From Aquitalea denitrificans (GTDB lineage: Bacteria; Pseudomonadota; Gammaproteobacteria; Burkholderiales; Chromobacteriaceae), in assembly GCF_009856625.1 (NCBI RefSeq), contig NZ_CP047241.1:3348001-3412000 (forward strand): 64,000 bases of DNA, in the 5' to 3' direction. Position numbers and translations under genes: made by a program. This document shows positions 1 through 8,419 of the stretch, one piece after another. Under the pieces are notes generated by a model. The model did no database searches. It saw only the letters and a program-made list of their open reading frames with translations, and was not told the DNA's origin. Every line of letters starts with the position of its first letter. The stretch's first letter is position 1.

Positions 1-90
1 TGGGGATGGAAATCATGGCGGTAGTGTAGCGGATATAAGGCGGTATTGGACAAAAAGCCCGGTCAAACAGTTCTGATAAGTTAATGGGCG

Positions 91-131
91 GAAAAAACAA
101 AACCGACCGGCATAGTTTGCACGGTCGGTTT
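91..131 (-). terminator. Terminator of cysK
   Basis: A 9-bp perfect inverted repeat (aaccgaccg at 101-109, cggtcggtt at 122-130) is followed, on the minus strand, by a T-rich stretch. It lies just beyond the cysK stop. Bases 1-90 show no gene I can support. Confidence 0.8.
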
Positions 132-158
132 CAAGCACAAATCAAGCTGGCTGGCGGA

Positions 159-1091
159 TCAGGCCAGATGCTCGAACAGAGGAGTGGACAGATAACGCTC
201 CCCGAAAGATGGAATCACCACCACAATCAGCTTGCCAACATTTTCAGGGCGCTTGGCCAACTCAATGGCCGCCCATACCGCAGCACCAGAGGAAATACCC
301 ACCAGCACACCTTCCTGGGTCGCTACCGCGCGGGCGGTATCGAATGCATCATCGTTCTTTACCCGGATGATCTCGTCGTATACCGCGGTATTCAGGATAG
401 AAGGGATGAAACCGGCACCAATTCCCTGGATCGGGTGCGGCCCTTTGGGCCCGCCAGACAGCACCGGGGAGGCATCAGGCTCCACTGCCACAATCTGTAC
501 GCCAGGCTTGCGCGCCTTTAATACCTCGCCCACACCAGTCACGGTGCCACCAGTGCCCACACCTGCCACGAAGATATCAACCTGACCATCAGTATCACGC
601 CAGATTTCTTCTGCCGTGGTGTTACGGTGCACTTCCGGATTGGCCGGGTTTTCAAACTGCTGTGGCATGAACCAGGTATCCGGGTTTTCATCCACCAACT
701 GACGGGCCTTGGCAATGGCACCACCCATACCATCCGGGCCTGGCGTAAGGATGAGTTCGGCACCATAGGCCTTGAGCAATTGCCTGCGCTCACGACTCAT
801 GGTTTCAGGCATGGTAATCACCAGCTTGTAGCCACGGGCGGCACATACCATGGCCAGACCAATGCCGGTATTGCCGGAAGTGGGTTCTACAATCGTGGTG
901 TGCGGCCCAATCTTGCCAGCTTTCTCGGCAGCATCGATCATGGCGACAGCGATGCGATCCTTCACACTGTGGGCCGGGTTGAAAAACTCCAGCTTGGCCA
1001 CCACGGTGGCAACGCAGCCATCGGTAACACGGTTCAGTTTGACCAGAGGGGTATTGCCGATCAGGTCGGTTACGGTATTGGCGATACGCAT
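159..1091 (-). CDS. cysK: Cysteine synthase A
   Basis: O-acetylserine (thiol)-lyase, the PLP enzyme that condenses O-acetylserine with sulfide to give cysteine in the cytoplasm. The 310-residue product has the family length. The PLP lysine is K44 in HSVKD, the substrate loop TSGNTG is at residues 71-76, and the phosphate-binding GTGGT is near residue 179. The start sits about 8 bases behind a purine-rich gggagaa. The gene stands alone, transcribed away from the potassium channel gene. CysK is favoured over CysM on overall similarity and length, but the two families are close. Confidence 0.93.
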   Translation of the reverse strand: MRIANTVTDLIGNTPLVKLNRVTDGCVATVVAKLEFFNPAHSVKDRIAVAMIDAAEKAGKIGPHTTIVEPTSGNTGIGLAMVCAARGYKLVITMPETMSRERRQLLKAYGAELILTPGPDGMGGAIAKARQLVDENPDTWFMPQQFENPANPEVHRNTTAEEIWRDTDGQVDIFVAGVGTGGTVTGVGEVLKARKPGVQIVAVEPDASPVLSGGPKGPHPIQGIGAGFIPSILNTAVYDEIIRVKNDDAFDTARAVATQEGVLVGISSGAAVWAAIELAKRPENVGKLIVVVIPSFGERYLSTPLFEHLA

Positions 1092-1109
1092 CGTCTTATT
1101 CTCCCGGGC

Positions 1110-1126
1110 AACATTAATGCAATGTT
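1110..1126. promoter_or_regulatory. Inverted repeat upstream of cysK
   Basis: A dyad AACATT-N5-AATGTT lies 20-35 bp upstream of the cysK start, next to an AT-rich near-palindrome at 1135-1147. The placement suggests an operator or promoter element for cysK. No match to a known regulator site is claimed. Confidence 0.35.
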
Positions 1127-1211
1127 TAATAACACATATAATATATGAGCACCGGAAAAACGCTAATAGTGTTTGCTTCTATCCAATAAACCAACGGGTC
1201 CGCCACCTATC

Positions 1212-2081
1212 ATGCCAACCCAGGAAACACTGACACCCCTGAGCGGCTGGCGCCGCAAGCTCTACATCATCATTTTCGAAGCCGACACACGTTCTGGCCG
1301 CCTGTTTGACCTTGCCCTGATCGCAACCATCCTGCTATCTCTGGTGACGGTGGCACTGGAGAGCGTTGCCAGCATTCGCCAAAGCTGGGGCACACAGCTC
1401 AAGATACTCGACTGGCTGTTCACCATTCTGTTCACGGTCGAGTATTTGCTGCGACTGATCTGCATCCACAAGCCGCTACGTTATGCGCGCAGCTTTTTCG
1501 GCATGGTGGATCTGCTCTCCACCCTGCCACTCTACCTGGGTTTATTCATCCCCGAGAGCAGGTTTCTTGCCGATATCCGTATTTTGCGGCTATTGCGGAT
1601 GTTCCGCATACTCAAGCTCACCCGCTACATGGGTGAGGCCCATGAACTGAAACGCGCCATGATGGCTAGTCGCCGCAAGATTCTGGTGTTTCTGGTAACC
1701 GTCGTTGTGTTGGTCATCATCCTGGGGACGCTGATGTATGTGATAGAAGGTGAAGCGAACGGCTTCACCAGCATTCCCATCGGCATCTACTGGGCAATTG
1801 TCACCCTGACTACCGTCGGCTTTGGCGACATCACACCCAAAACACCACTGGGCCAGGCGCTGGCCAGCATGGTCATGATTACCGGTTACGGCATCATTGC
1901 CGTACCTACCGGCATCGTGACGGCAGAAATAGCCCGCCATACCACGACAATACCAGCTGAAGACCAATCTGCTACCCGCCTTTGCCCGCATTGCTTCACC
2001 GAAGGGCATGACCGGGATGCACGTTTCTGCAAACATTGCGGTGGCACCTTGCCGCGTCCGTCAACAAACGATATCAGCTAA
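1212..2081 (+). CDS. Voltage-gated-type potassium channel with C-terminal zinc ribbon
   Basis: Six-transmembrane cation channel of the Kv/KvAP-like ion transport family, located in the inner membrane. An S4-like segment with arginines at every third position (IRILRLLRMFRILK) precedes the pore helix, and the selectivity filter TVGFGD near residue 200 indicates potassium. The C-terminus adds a four-cysteine zinc-ribbon-like tail (CPHC then CKHCG). I chose the ATG at 1212. An in-frame start at 1173 would add 13 unconvincing residues. The physiological role is unknown. Bases 2082-2221 show no gene. Confidence 0.85.
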   Translation: MPTQETLTPLSGWRRKLYIIIFEADTRSGRLFDLALIATILLSLVTVALESVASIRQSWGTQLKILDWLFTILFTVEYLLRLICIHKPLRYARSFFGMVDLLSTLPLYLGLFIPESRFLADIRILRLLRMFRILKLTRYMGEAHELKRAMMASRRKILVFLVTVVVLVIILGTLMYVIEGEANGFTSIPIGIYWAIVTLTTVGFGDITPKTPLGQALASMVMITGYGIIAVPTGIVTAEIARHTTTIPAEDQSATRLCPHCFTEGHDRDARFCKHCGGTLPRPSTNDIS

Positions 2082-2221
2082 CCGGACTCCAGAGAGAAAT
2101 GCCAGAACGAGGCAGGTATTACCCACTTCAACACCACCGAACAAGCTGCTGCTAGTGGGATTTACATGACATACATATAAAAACTAGTGATTTCTGTCTG
2201 CCGCCCATAGCTAGATGGATA

Positions 2222-3355
2222 TCAGCCCCTCCCCGGCCGCACAGCCAGTATGGTCCGTGCCAATTGCTCTGCCTGCTGAGCGATACGGTCCGGAGCTTCG
2301 TTCATGGCCTCGCCTAGCGTCATTGGTCTGTTGCACAACGAATAGCAGCCGTCAAATGCACCTGTCAGCGCTCCAGCATGATCGGCAATGATGGCGCCGG
2401 ATAGCAGGCTTACTGGTACGGCCGCCTGCCGGGCCAGGCTGGCAACACAAGCGGGAGCCTTGCCGGACAAGGTCTGGCTATCACTACGGCCTTCACCGGT
2501 GAGAACCCAGTCGGCACTGGCGATTTCATCGGCCAGCCCAATATGTTGTGCCACTGCCTGAGCACCAGACACCATGCGCCCCCCCAGCACTTGCATGGCA
2601 TAACCCAGCCCGCCAGCAGCGCCGGACCCAGGCAAATCCCGCAAAGGATGCGGCAATCCGGCATCAAGCAAACCGGCAAAATACGCAATCCAGCCATCCA
2701 CCTCCTGAATATCCCTTGCAGATACGCCTTTCTGTGGACCAAAAACCGCCGTTGCGCCTTGCGGGCCAATCAACGGGTTCTCAACATCAGACCAGACCTC
2801 AAGACTTACTCCATCCATACAACTGGCCAACCCATCTGTATTCAGCACATGCACGGACGCTAGATCCTGTAAGCGTCCATGCAGCACTACACCAGCTTCA
2901 TCCATTAGTTGCAGCCCCATGGCAGCAAGGCAACCGGCACCCGCGTCATTGGTGCTGGATCCACCCAGCGCAACAGCAATACGGTGATATCCATCACGCA
3001 CCAAAGCCCGCAATAATTGGCCCACACCCCGGCTGCTGCGATCTTTAACATCAGAGTTACCAGCATCCGGCAAGCCGATGATGCGAGCAACCTCGAGTAC
3101 CACCGTACCGTCCGGTAACAAAAGGCAATCCACGTCCATGCTCTGCCCGACCGCATTGCAGACCGGATAACGCAGCCACTCGCCACCGACTGCCGCATGC
3201 AATGCATCCAGCGTGCCTTCTCCGCCATCGGCCATGGGGCGCAGGATGCACACCGCCTGATGGTCAACCTGAGCAATACCTTGCCGCATGGCTTGTGCCA
3301 CGCCGGCAGCATCCAGCGAGCCTTTGTAGGAGTCCGGTGCAATCACCCAGCGCAT
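2222..3355 (-). CDS. Glycerate kinase (GarK/GlxK type)
   Basis: Phosphorylates D-glycerate from ATP, feeding glyoxylate or glucarate breakdown products into glycolysis. The 377-residue product has the usual length of the type I family. Typical family segments are the N-terminal APDSYKGSL, the central ALGGSSTNDAGAG nucleotide/substrate loop and a later LTGEGRSDSQTLSGKAP. The gene is monocistronic. No glyoxylate carboligase or tartronate semialdehyde reductase lies beside it, so the feeding pathway is not visible here. Confidence 0.9.
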   Translation of the reverse strand: MRWVIAPDSYKGSLDAAGVAQAMRQGIAQVDHQAVCILRPMADGGEGTLDALHAAVGGEWLRYPVCNAVGQSMDVDCLLLPDGTVVLEVARIIGLPDAGNSDVKDRSSRGVGQLLRALVRDGYHRIAVALGGSSTNDAGAGCLAAMGLQLMDEAGVVLHGRLQDLASVHVLNTDGLASCMDGVSLEVWSDVENPLIGPQGATAVFGPQKGVSARDIQEVDGWIAYFAGLLDAGLPHPLRDLPGSGAAGGLGYAMQVLGGRMVSGAQAVAQHIGLADEIASADWVLTGEGRSDSQTLSGKAPACVASLARQAAVPVSLLSGAIIADHAGALTGAFDGCYSLCNRPMTLGEAMNEAPDRIAQQAEQLARTILAVRPGRG

Positions 3356-3391
3356 AATTCATCCCCCATGAAAACAGCCAACATAAATGCA

Positions 3392-3422
3392 AAACCCCTC
3401 GTTGCCAAGGCAAGGAGGGGTT
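3392..3422 (-). terminator. Terminator of the ProQ gene
   Basis: Inverted repeat aacccctc (3393-3400) / gaggggtt (3415-3422) lies between the ProQ-type gene and the glycerate kinase gene. On the minus strand it ends in a short T tract (ggggttttg). Weak to moderate. Confidence 0.55.
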
Positions 3423-3443
3423 AGGAAACCGGGCTACGTGGTC

Positions 3444-3848
3444 TTATTCGGCAGCGGCCTGATCGTTCGGTACAGCTTCCACGACAGCTGCTTCTGCAGC
3501 AGGTTTTGGCGCAGACATCAGCTGAGCAGCCTTTTTCTCTTCAGCACTCACTTCGCCACTAGGCTTGCCGGCAAGATCAAAACGCTTGCCACCACGGGCC
3601 AGCGATTTCACATAGCGGGGCTTGCGGCAGTGATTGGCCACCACACGCGAAATCAGAGTTGCATCAAATTGCGGCAATGCGGCAATCAGGCTCTCGTGAA
3701 TGCCCAGAGCCAGCGGACGGAATTGACGGAACACTTCAAATTTGCTGTAAACATGCTCCGCAATCATTTCTGTCTGCTTTTTCTTCGACAGGCTCTGTAC
3801 TGCGGATTTGAGAGCAGCACCCAGTGCCGTTTCGGTATTTGGCTTCAT
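3444..3848 (-). CDS. ProQ/FinO-domain RNA chaperone
   Basis: Small basic RNA-binding protein of the ProQ/FinO family, which binds structured 3' ends of mRNAs and sRNAs and affects stability and pairing. The 134-residue product is a minimal version: the FinO fold spans roughly residues 5-100 (including RPLALGIHESL and an RYVKSL segment), followed by an Ala/Glu/Pro-rich disordered tail. This matches the short NMB1681-type proteins of Neisseriales rather than the long enterobacterial ProQ with a linker and Tudor-like domain. It is relevant to the small-RNA candidates found elsewhere in the window. Confidence 0.85.
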   Translation of the reverse strand: MKPNTETALGAALKSAVQSLSKKKQTEMIAEHVYSKFEVFRQFRPLALGIHESLIAALPQFDATLISRVVANHCRKPRYVKSLARGGKRFDLAGKPSGEVSAEEKKAAQLMSAPKPAAEAAVVEAVPNDQAAAE

Positions 3849-4059
3849 GAACTTCTATCTAGATCCAGTGATGCTTTTCTAATGGCAGGCAATCCTGCCA
3901 GACGGATGGACGGTGTGCAAGCCGTCGCGAGGCCAGCTTGTGGTCTTGTCCACAACACAGCGGCGTCCTGTATGGTAATGCAGCTTTCCAGGCCATGCCA
4001 GTAAAAGGCTGGTACAAACAATAACAGGCCTGTTTTGCGTGTCAGGCTGGCAACGGTGC

Positions 4060-4144
4060 TGGTGCGCCCAGCCGGGGTCGAACCGGCACAACCGAAGTCG
4101 AGGGATTTTAAGTCCCTTGCGTCTACCAATTTCGCCATGGGCGC
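4060..4144 (-). tRNA. tRNA-Leu (TAA)
   Basis: An 85-nt cloverleaf on the minus strand: acceptor GCGCCCA pairs with TGGGCGC, the anticodon loop carries TAA, the variable arm is long as in class II tRNAs, the T-loop is GGTTCGACCC, and CCA is encoded. A possible -10 (CATAAT) lies a short way upstream. Confidence 0.95.
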
Positions 4145-4353
4145 ATCGAGTGGCGGATTATGCCAGTACTTGGGCACTGCGTCATCCATCAAGCGTGCTT
4201 TTTACCGCCATGCAAGACATGCCCGGCACATCGCTTGCTGCCATGGCGTGCTTTGCGCGAAGATGCATGACACGCTTTGCGGTTTTCCCTCATCCAATAC
4301 CGGGGCCGCACATCACTTTTAAAAACAATCTGCGACAAAGGAATTGCCGTCTC

Positions 4354-5550
4354 ATGTTCGAACATGTCGAAGCCTATCCGGGTGACCCCATACTGACACT
4401 GGTAGAAACATTTCATGCCGATAGCCGCCCACAAAAAGTGAACCTCGGGATCGGACTGTATTATGACGAAGCAGGCCGCATTCCTTTATTGAGTTCGGTA
4501 CAAAAGGCAGAAGCCGCACGTGCAGCAGCCCCGTCACCACGCCCCTACCTGCCCATAGAAGGTGCTGCAAACTACCGCAGTGCAGTTCAGCGTTTACTAT
4601 TTGGTGCAGATCATGAGGCAGTCACCGGCCAGCGCATCGCCACCATCCAGACTATCGGTGGTTCCGGTGCACTCAAGGTGGGCGCAGATTTCATCAAGCG
4701 TTACTTCCCAGAGAGCCAAGCCTGGATCAGCAATCCCAGCTGGGACAATCACCGCGCCATCTTTGAAGGTGCCGGCATCAAGGTACACGAATACCCCTAT
4801 TACGATGCTGTTAGTGGCGGCTTGCTGTTTGACGACATGCTCGCCACCATCAAGCAACTGCCAGCACAAAGCGTGGTACTGCTTCACCCCTGCTGCCACA
4901 ACCCTACAGGTGTCGATCTGAGTCAGGCGCAATGGGATGCTCTAATCCCAGTACTAAAGGCTGGCAAATTGCTACCTTTCCTGGATATCGCTTATCAGGG
5001 TTTTGGCCAAGGCCTGAACGAAGACGCCTACGCGATCCGCAGCATGGCCGATGCCGGCATCAGCTTTTTCGTCAGCAACTCCTTCTCCAAGAACCTGTCT
5101 TTCTATGGCGAGCGCTGTGGAGGCCTTTCGATTGTCTGCAATACAGCCGAAGAAGCCAACCGCGTGCTGGGTCAGATGAAAGCTACAGTACGTCGCAATT
5201 ACTCCAGCCCGCCTACCCACGGTGGCCAGATTACGGCGGCAGTGATGAATGACCCCGCCCTGTTTGATGAATGGGAAGCGGAGGTTGCAGAAATGCGTGT
5301 ACGCATCAAGGCCATGCGTCAAAAACTGCATGAAGTGCTAAACACTCGCCTGCCTGGTCGTGATTTCAGCTACTTCATCACCCAGCAAGGCATGTTCAGC
5401 TACACCGGACTAAGCCCCGATCAGGTTGATCGCCTGCGTGAAGAATTTGCCGTCTATCTGGTACGTTCGGGCCGTATGTGTGTGGCAGGTCTTAATAGCA
5501 GCAACGTCGGCTACGTGGCTGAAGCCATGGCCAGCGTGTTACAGGCATAA
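4354..5550 (+). CDS. tyrB: Aromatic amino acid aminotransferase
   Basis: Class I PLP aminotransferase (aspartate/tyrosine family), interconverting aromatic or dicarboxylic amino acids and their 2-oxo acids. The ATG at 4354 is preceded by an AAAGGA ribosome-binding site and gives 398 residues, the usual length. The longer open frame back to 4039 runs through tRNA-Leu and is rejected. The PLP lysine is K246 in SNSFSKN, followed by the phosphate-binding arginine in YGERCGG. The C-terminal FSYTGLSPDQVDRLREEF and RMCVAGLN are typical. TyrB and AspC cannot be separated with certainty by eye. Confidence 0.88.
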   Translation: MFEHVEAYPGDPILTLVETFHADSRPQKVNLGIGLYYDEAGRIPLLSSVQKAEAARAAAPSPRPYLPIEGAANYRSAVQRLLFGADHEAVTGQRIATIQTIGGSGALKVGADFIKRYFPESQAWISNPSWDNHRAIFEGAGIKVHEYPYYDAVSGGLLFDDMLATIKQLPAQSVVLLHPCCHNPTGVDLSQAQWDALIPVLKAGKLLPFLDIAYQGFGQGLNEDAYAIRSMADAGISFFVSNSFSKNLSFYGERCGGLSIVCNTAEEANRVLGQMKATVRRNYSSPPTHGGQITAAVMNDPALFDEWEAEVAEMRVRIKAMRQKLHEVLNTRLPGRDFSYFITQQGMFSYTGLSPDQVDRLREEFAVYLVRSGRMCVAGLNSSNVGYVAEAMASVLQA

Positions 5551-5568
5551 CTGCGCAAGACAACAATG

Positions 5569-5597
5569 AAAAGCCCGGCCTGCAAGCCGGGCTTTTT
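5569..5597 (+). terminator. Terminator of tyrB
   Basis: Perfect 9-bp stem aagcccggc (5571-5579) / gccgggctt (5586-5594) followed by a T5 run. It sits between convergent genes and may serve both. Confidence 0.85.
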
Positions 5598-5613
5598 ACT
5601 GCCATTCTCAACA

Positions 5614-6621
5614 TCACTCGCGCTTGTGCAATTTCAATGTCAGGGTCAACTCCCCTTCACCATCATTGACCGACTGAATATTCTTCAAGGTGATCCCCGT
5701 GGGCAACAGCACACTGATGCCATGGCCGATACCATATTTAGATAGCGTCTTCTCAAGTCGCTTGGCCATGTTCTGAGCGGGCAGGCGTGCCTCATCATCC
5801 AGTGAAAACCCATAGGATTCCGCTGCGGTGTCAAAAGCCTGGCTTACCTGTTCCTTACCAACAAATTTCTCGGCAATGGAGCTGACCTGACTGGTGGACA
5901 CCTCCTCCTCGGCTTCACACACCGCCAGGAATTCATCCTTGAAACGGGCTTGCTCCAACGGATCGGCAATTTCCTCGGAAAGCTGCTCCACCACACTTGC
6001 CACCATGCGGCTACTACTGTTGGCATCCGGCACACGCATTGCCTTGAGAAAATCATCCAGCCAGAATTTTGCCTGCTGACCACCACGGTCCACCGCATAC
6101 ACCAGAGGGCCGGATTCCAGAATCAAAGCTCCCTTGTCGATCAGCCTGGGATTGATACCGGATGCATGCCGGATATCAAACACCTCCCCGGCCTCCACGA
6201 CCGACAGGAAATCATCTCTCACTTCTGACTTGAATACGCCCAGTGCGCGTAGCTCCCGGTCCCCGTCCGACAAGCCGGAAAACAGAATGACAAACAGATC
6301 CCCGGCACTGATATTCGGATGCTGTGAGCGAGCGTAAAGATGCTTGGCGATACGCTGCGACAGCGCGAGGAAGTCCAGTTCACCGCGGAAGAACTGCCGG
6401 GTGTAATGATAAATCTCATTCAGATTCAGATCAGACTCATGAAAGAACTGATGCTTTTTCTTGTCAGACACCACGCCACGCAGATAGCCGCTAAGGATCA
6501 GCGATGAAACATCATCATCAACCTCACTAGCACGCTCAGATAGCTGTAGCGCCTCACCTCGGGCCTGGTTACCTACCCGATGCACCACCAAGCGCTCAAC
6601 ACGCGATTCACCAATCAACAT
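5614..6621 (-). CDS. Nucleoid-associated protein YejK/NdpA family
   Basis: Homologue of the 37-kDa nucleoid-associated protein NdpA (YejK), a DNA-binding cytoplasmic protein of uncertain role. Starting at the ATG at 6621, which has a GAGG ribosome-binding site about 7 bases upstream, the product is 335 residues, the same as the E. coli protein. A start at 6678 would add 19 residues without a comparable site. Recognisable stretches include VERLVVHRVGN at the N-terminus and KYGIGHGISVLLP near the C-terminus. The gene is convergent with tyrB and divergent from the fimbrial cluster. Confidence 0.85.
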   Translation of the reverse strand: MLIGESRVERLVVHRVGNQARGEALQLSERASEVDDDVSSLILSGYLRGVVSDKKKHQFFHESDLNLNEIYHYTRQFFRGELDFLALSQRIAKHLYARSQHPNISAGDLFVILFSGLSDGDRELRALGVFKSEVRDDFLSVVEAGEVFDIRHASGINPRLIDKGALILESGPLVYAVDRGGQQAKFWLDDFLKAMRVPDANSSSRMVASVVEQLSEEIADPLEQARFKDEFLAVCEAEEEVSTSQVSSIAEKFVGKEQVSQAFDTAAESYGFSLDDEARLPAQNMAKRLEKTLSKYGIGHGISVLLPTGITLKNIQSVNDGEGELTLTLKLHKRE

Positions 6622-7043
6622 AAGCTGCCTCAGCTCAAAGCAAAGTTGGATTATTGCCCTCGCCTCGCTGCTTGACAATCGAAATGCACAGCACTGTAAG
6701 AATTATGCAAAACGGGACAATGCATGCCAATAGCAAATGAATAAGGAATAAATAACTATTAAACATCAAGCAAGGCAATGGCTTGCATTGCGAGGAAAAC
6801 ACCAACTTGAGATTATTAGCTGACTGCTAAACTAAGCATATAAATTTAAAATAAAAATCATCTTTTAAACCTAACACAGCTAAAACAAACCGAAACCACC
6901 GGATATAGGAAATTTCTTAGATTCAAAAATGATGTGTCTTAGATAAAAAAAAAGTCTCCCGTTCGATACTTGCCCAAGCCAAACGCATGAACCGCGTCAG
7001 CGCATTTGGATTCCCTCATCGAACACCTTAAGGAACAGACATC
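6622..7043. promoter_or_regulatory. AT-rich control region upstream of the fimbrial cluster
   Basis: A non-coding stretch of 422 bp, markedly A+T rich compared with its flanks. It holds an 8-bp direct repeat tcttagat at 6915-6922 and 6937-6944, 22 bp apart (about two helical turns), followed at once by an A9 run at 6945-6953. The pilin ATG at 7044 follows. The layout suggests a regulated, possibly H-NS-silenced promoter. No clear -35/-10 pair could be chosen. The same gap must also hold the yejK promoter. Confidence 0.45.
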
Positions 7044-7586
7044 ATGAAAAAACTGCTCACCACCGCTTCTGCTGCTCTTCTGCTGGCTGGCATTGCCGCA
7101 CAGGCACAAGCTGCCGACGGCACCATCACCTTCAACGGTAACGTTACTGCTTCAGCTTGCACCCCATTTGTAGCAGGCGGCACTGCGGATGCTACCGTCA
7201 AGATGCCGATGGTTTCGGCTAAATCCTTGGCAACCGCCGGTGCTACTGCCGGTGCAACCCAGTTCACCATCGCGCTGACAGGCTGCTCGGGTGCAGCAAC
7301 CCAAGCCGCTGCCTGGTTCGAATCCGGCACTAATGTAGACCCGGCTACCGGTCGCCTGATTAACACTGGCACCGCCACCAATGTTGACGTCGCACTGTAC
7401 AACATTGGCAACAACACACCGATTGCTGTTGGCCAGGGTAATGGGACAATTGGCAGTAGCGGCTCAGCGGTAAATATCGCCAACAATGCCGCTACGCTGA
7501 ACTTCAATGCGCGTTACTACGCGAAAGGAGCAGCTACTGCGGGTTCGGTAGTCGCCACCGTCAATTACACCATTCAGTATCAATAA
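7044..7586 (+). CDS. Major fimbrial subunit (type 1 pilin)
   Basis: Secreted pilin of the chaperone-usher pathway. The 180-residue product has a signal peptide (MKKLLTTASAALLLAG...QAQA, cleavage near residue 23), then a mature domain starting ADGTITFNG. The N-terminal donor strand, the paired cysteines (SACTPF, LTGCSG) and the terminal NYTIQYQ beta-zipper motif fit the FimA fold. First gene of the cluster. A stable hairpin pair follows the stop, so this is probably the abundantly expressed shaft subunit. Confidence 0.9.
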   Translation: MKKLLTTASAALLLAGIAAQAQAADGTITFNGNVTASACTPFVAGGTADATVKMPMVSAKSLATAGATAGATQFTIALTGCSGAATQAAAWFESGTNVDPATGRLINTGTATNVDVALYNIGNNTPIAVGQGNGTIGSSGSAVNIANNAATLNFNARYYAKGAATAGSVVATVNYTIQYQ

Positions 7587-7607
7587 GCAAACACCCACAT
7601 GCATATA

Positions 7608-7688
7608 GACGCTGGCAACACTGCAGCGTCACTGCATATGGGTATGGCCTATTAGCTAAGGAGGAGTCGTATTTACTGGACTCCTCCT
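7608..7688 (+). promoter_or_regulatory. Intercistronic hairpins between the two pilin genes
   Basis: Two successive hairpins. The first is GACGCTG (7608-7614) with CAGCGTC (7624-7630). The second is a perfect 10-bp stem, AGGAGGAGTC (7659-7668) with GACTCCTCCT (7679-7688). No T tract follows, so they look like a 3' mRNA-stabilising or partial read-through element rather than a full terminator. The second stem also buries a strong Shine-Dalgarno-like AGGAGGAG. Confidence 0.6.
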
Positions 7689-7779
7689 CTGACTATATAT
7701 CGGCAAATTTACCCCTTCCCAACTTTCAGACTATACAAACAGTATGCACCCCAGGTCTGCCTACTCGAGGAACTTTGAC

Positions 7780-8319
7780 ATGAAAAAGGGCCTTACAAGC
7801 GTTTCAACCATTTTGCTACTAGCTGCATTGGCACCAGCAGTGCATGCCGCCGATGGAACCATCAACTTTAACGGCGATATTTCATCCGAAACCTGCACCA
7901 TCAGTGCTGCCAATGGAACGAATGATGGCACGGTCATACTGCCAGTTGTTTCGGCAAGTTCTTTGGCCAGCCCTGGTGCCACCGCAGGTGCCACACAGTT
8001 TGCCATCACCCTCATCGGCTGCCCACTGACATTCAACAAAGCGGCTGCCTGGTTTGAGGCTGGTACCAATGTCGATGCAGCAAGCGGCAGACTGATTAAT
8101 ACCGGTACCGCAAAGAATGTCGATATTGCCTTGTACAACATGGATGCCAATACCCCCATCAATATTGGACAAGGCAGTGGCTTTGGTAGTAGCGGCGCAT
8201 CCTTCGACATTATCAATAATAAAGCAATACTGAATTACCGGGCCAGCTACTACGCCAAAGCCGCAGTCACGGCTGGAGATGTTATTGCCACAGTAAATTA
8301 CACCGTGCAGTACCAGTAA
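7780..8319 (+). CDS. Second fimbrial subunit (pilin paralogue)
   Basis: Paralogue of the upstream pilin, about 179 residues from the ATG at 7780, which has GAGG ten bases upstream. The open frame extends back to 7744 without a better site. It has a signal peptide ending in VHA, a mature start ADGTINFNG, two cysteines (ETCTI and LIGCPL) and a C-terminal NYTVQYQ. The two pilins share most motifs (SLASPGATAGATQF, AAWFEAGTNVD, GRLINTGTA). Its codons are more A+T rich than the core genes. It could be a minor shaft, adaptor or alternative major subunit. Confidence 0.85.
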   Translation: MKKGLTSVSTILLLAALAPAVHAADGTINFNGDISSETCTISAANGTNDGTVILPVVSASSLASPGATAGATQFAITLIGCPLTFNKAAAWFEAGTNVDAASGRLINTGTAKNVDIALYNMDANTPINIGQGSGFGSSGASFDIINNKAILNYRASYYAKAAVTAGDVIATVNYTVQYQ

Positions 8320-8419
8320 GTATTTTACCTTCATACACGGCTTCTGAAAGAAACACTTGTCAACAGAGGGGGGCACTGACCCCCTTCTGGTTTTCACACA
8401 TAATATATCCGGGGAAAAC

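Noticed and set aside
4039..4353. Upstream extension of the tyrB frame
   Set aside because: It overlaps tRNA-Leu and lacks similarity to aminotransferases; start set at 4354 with a ribosome site.
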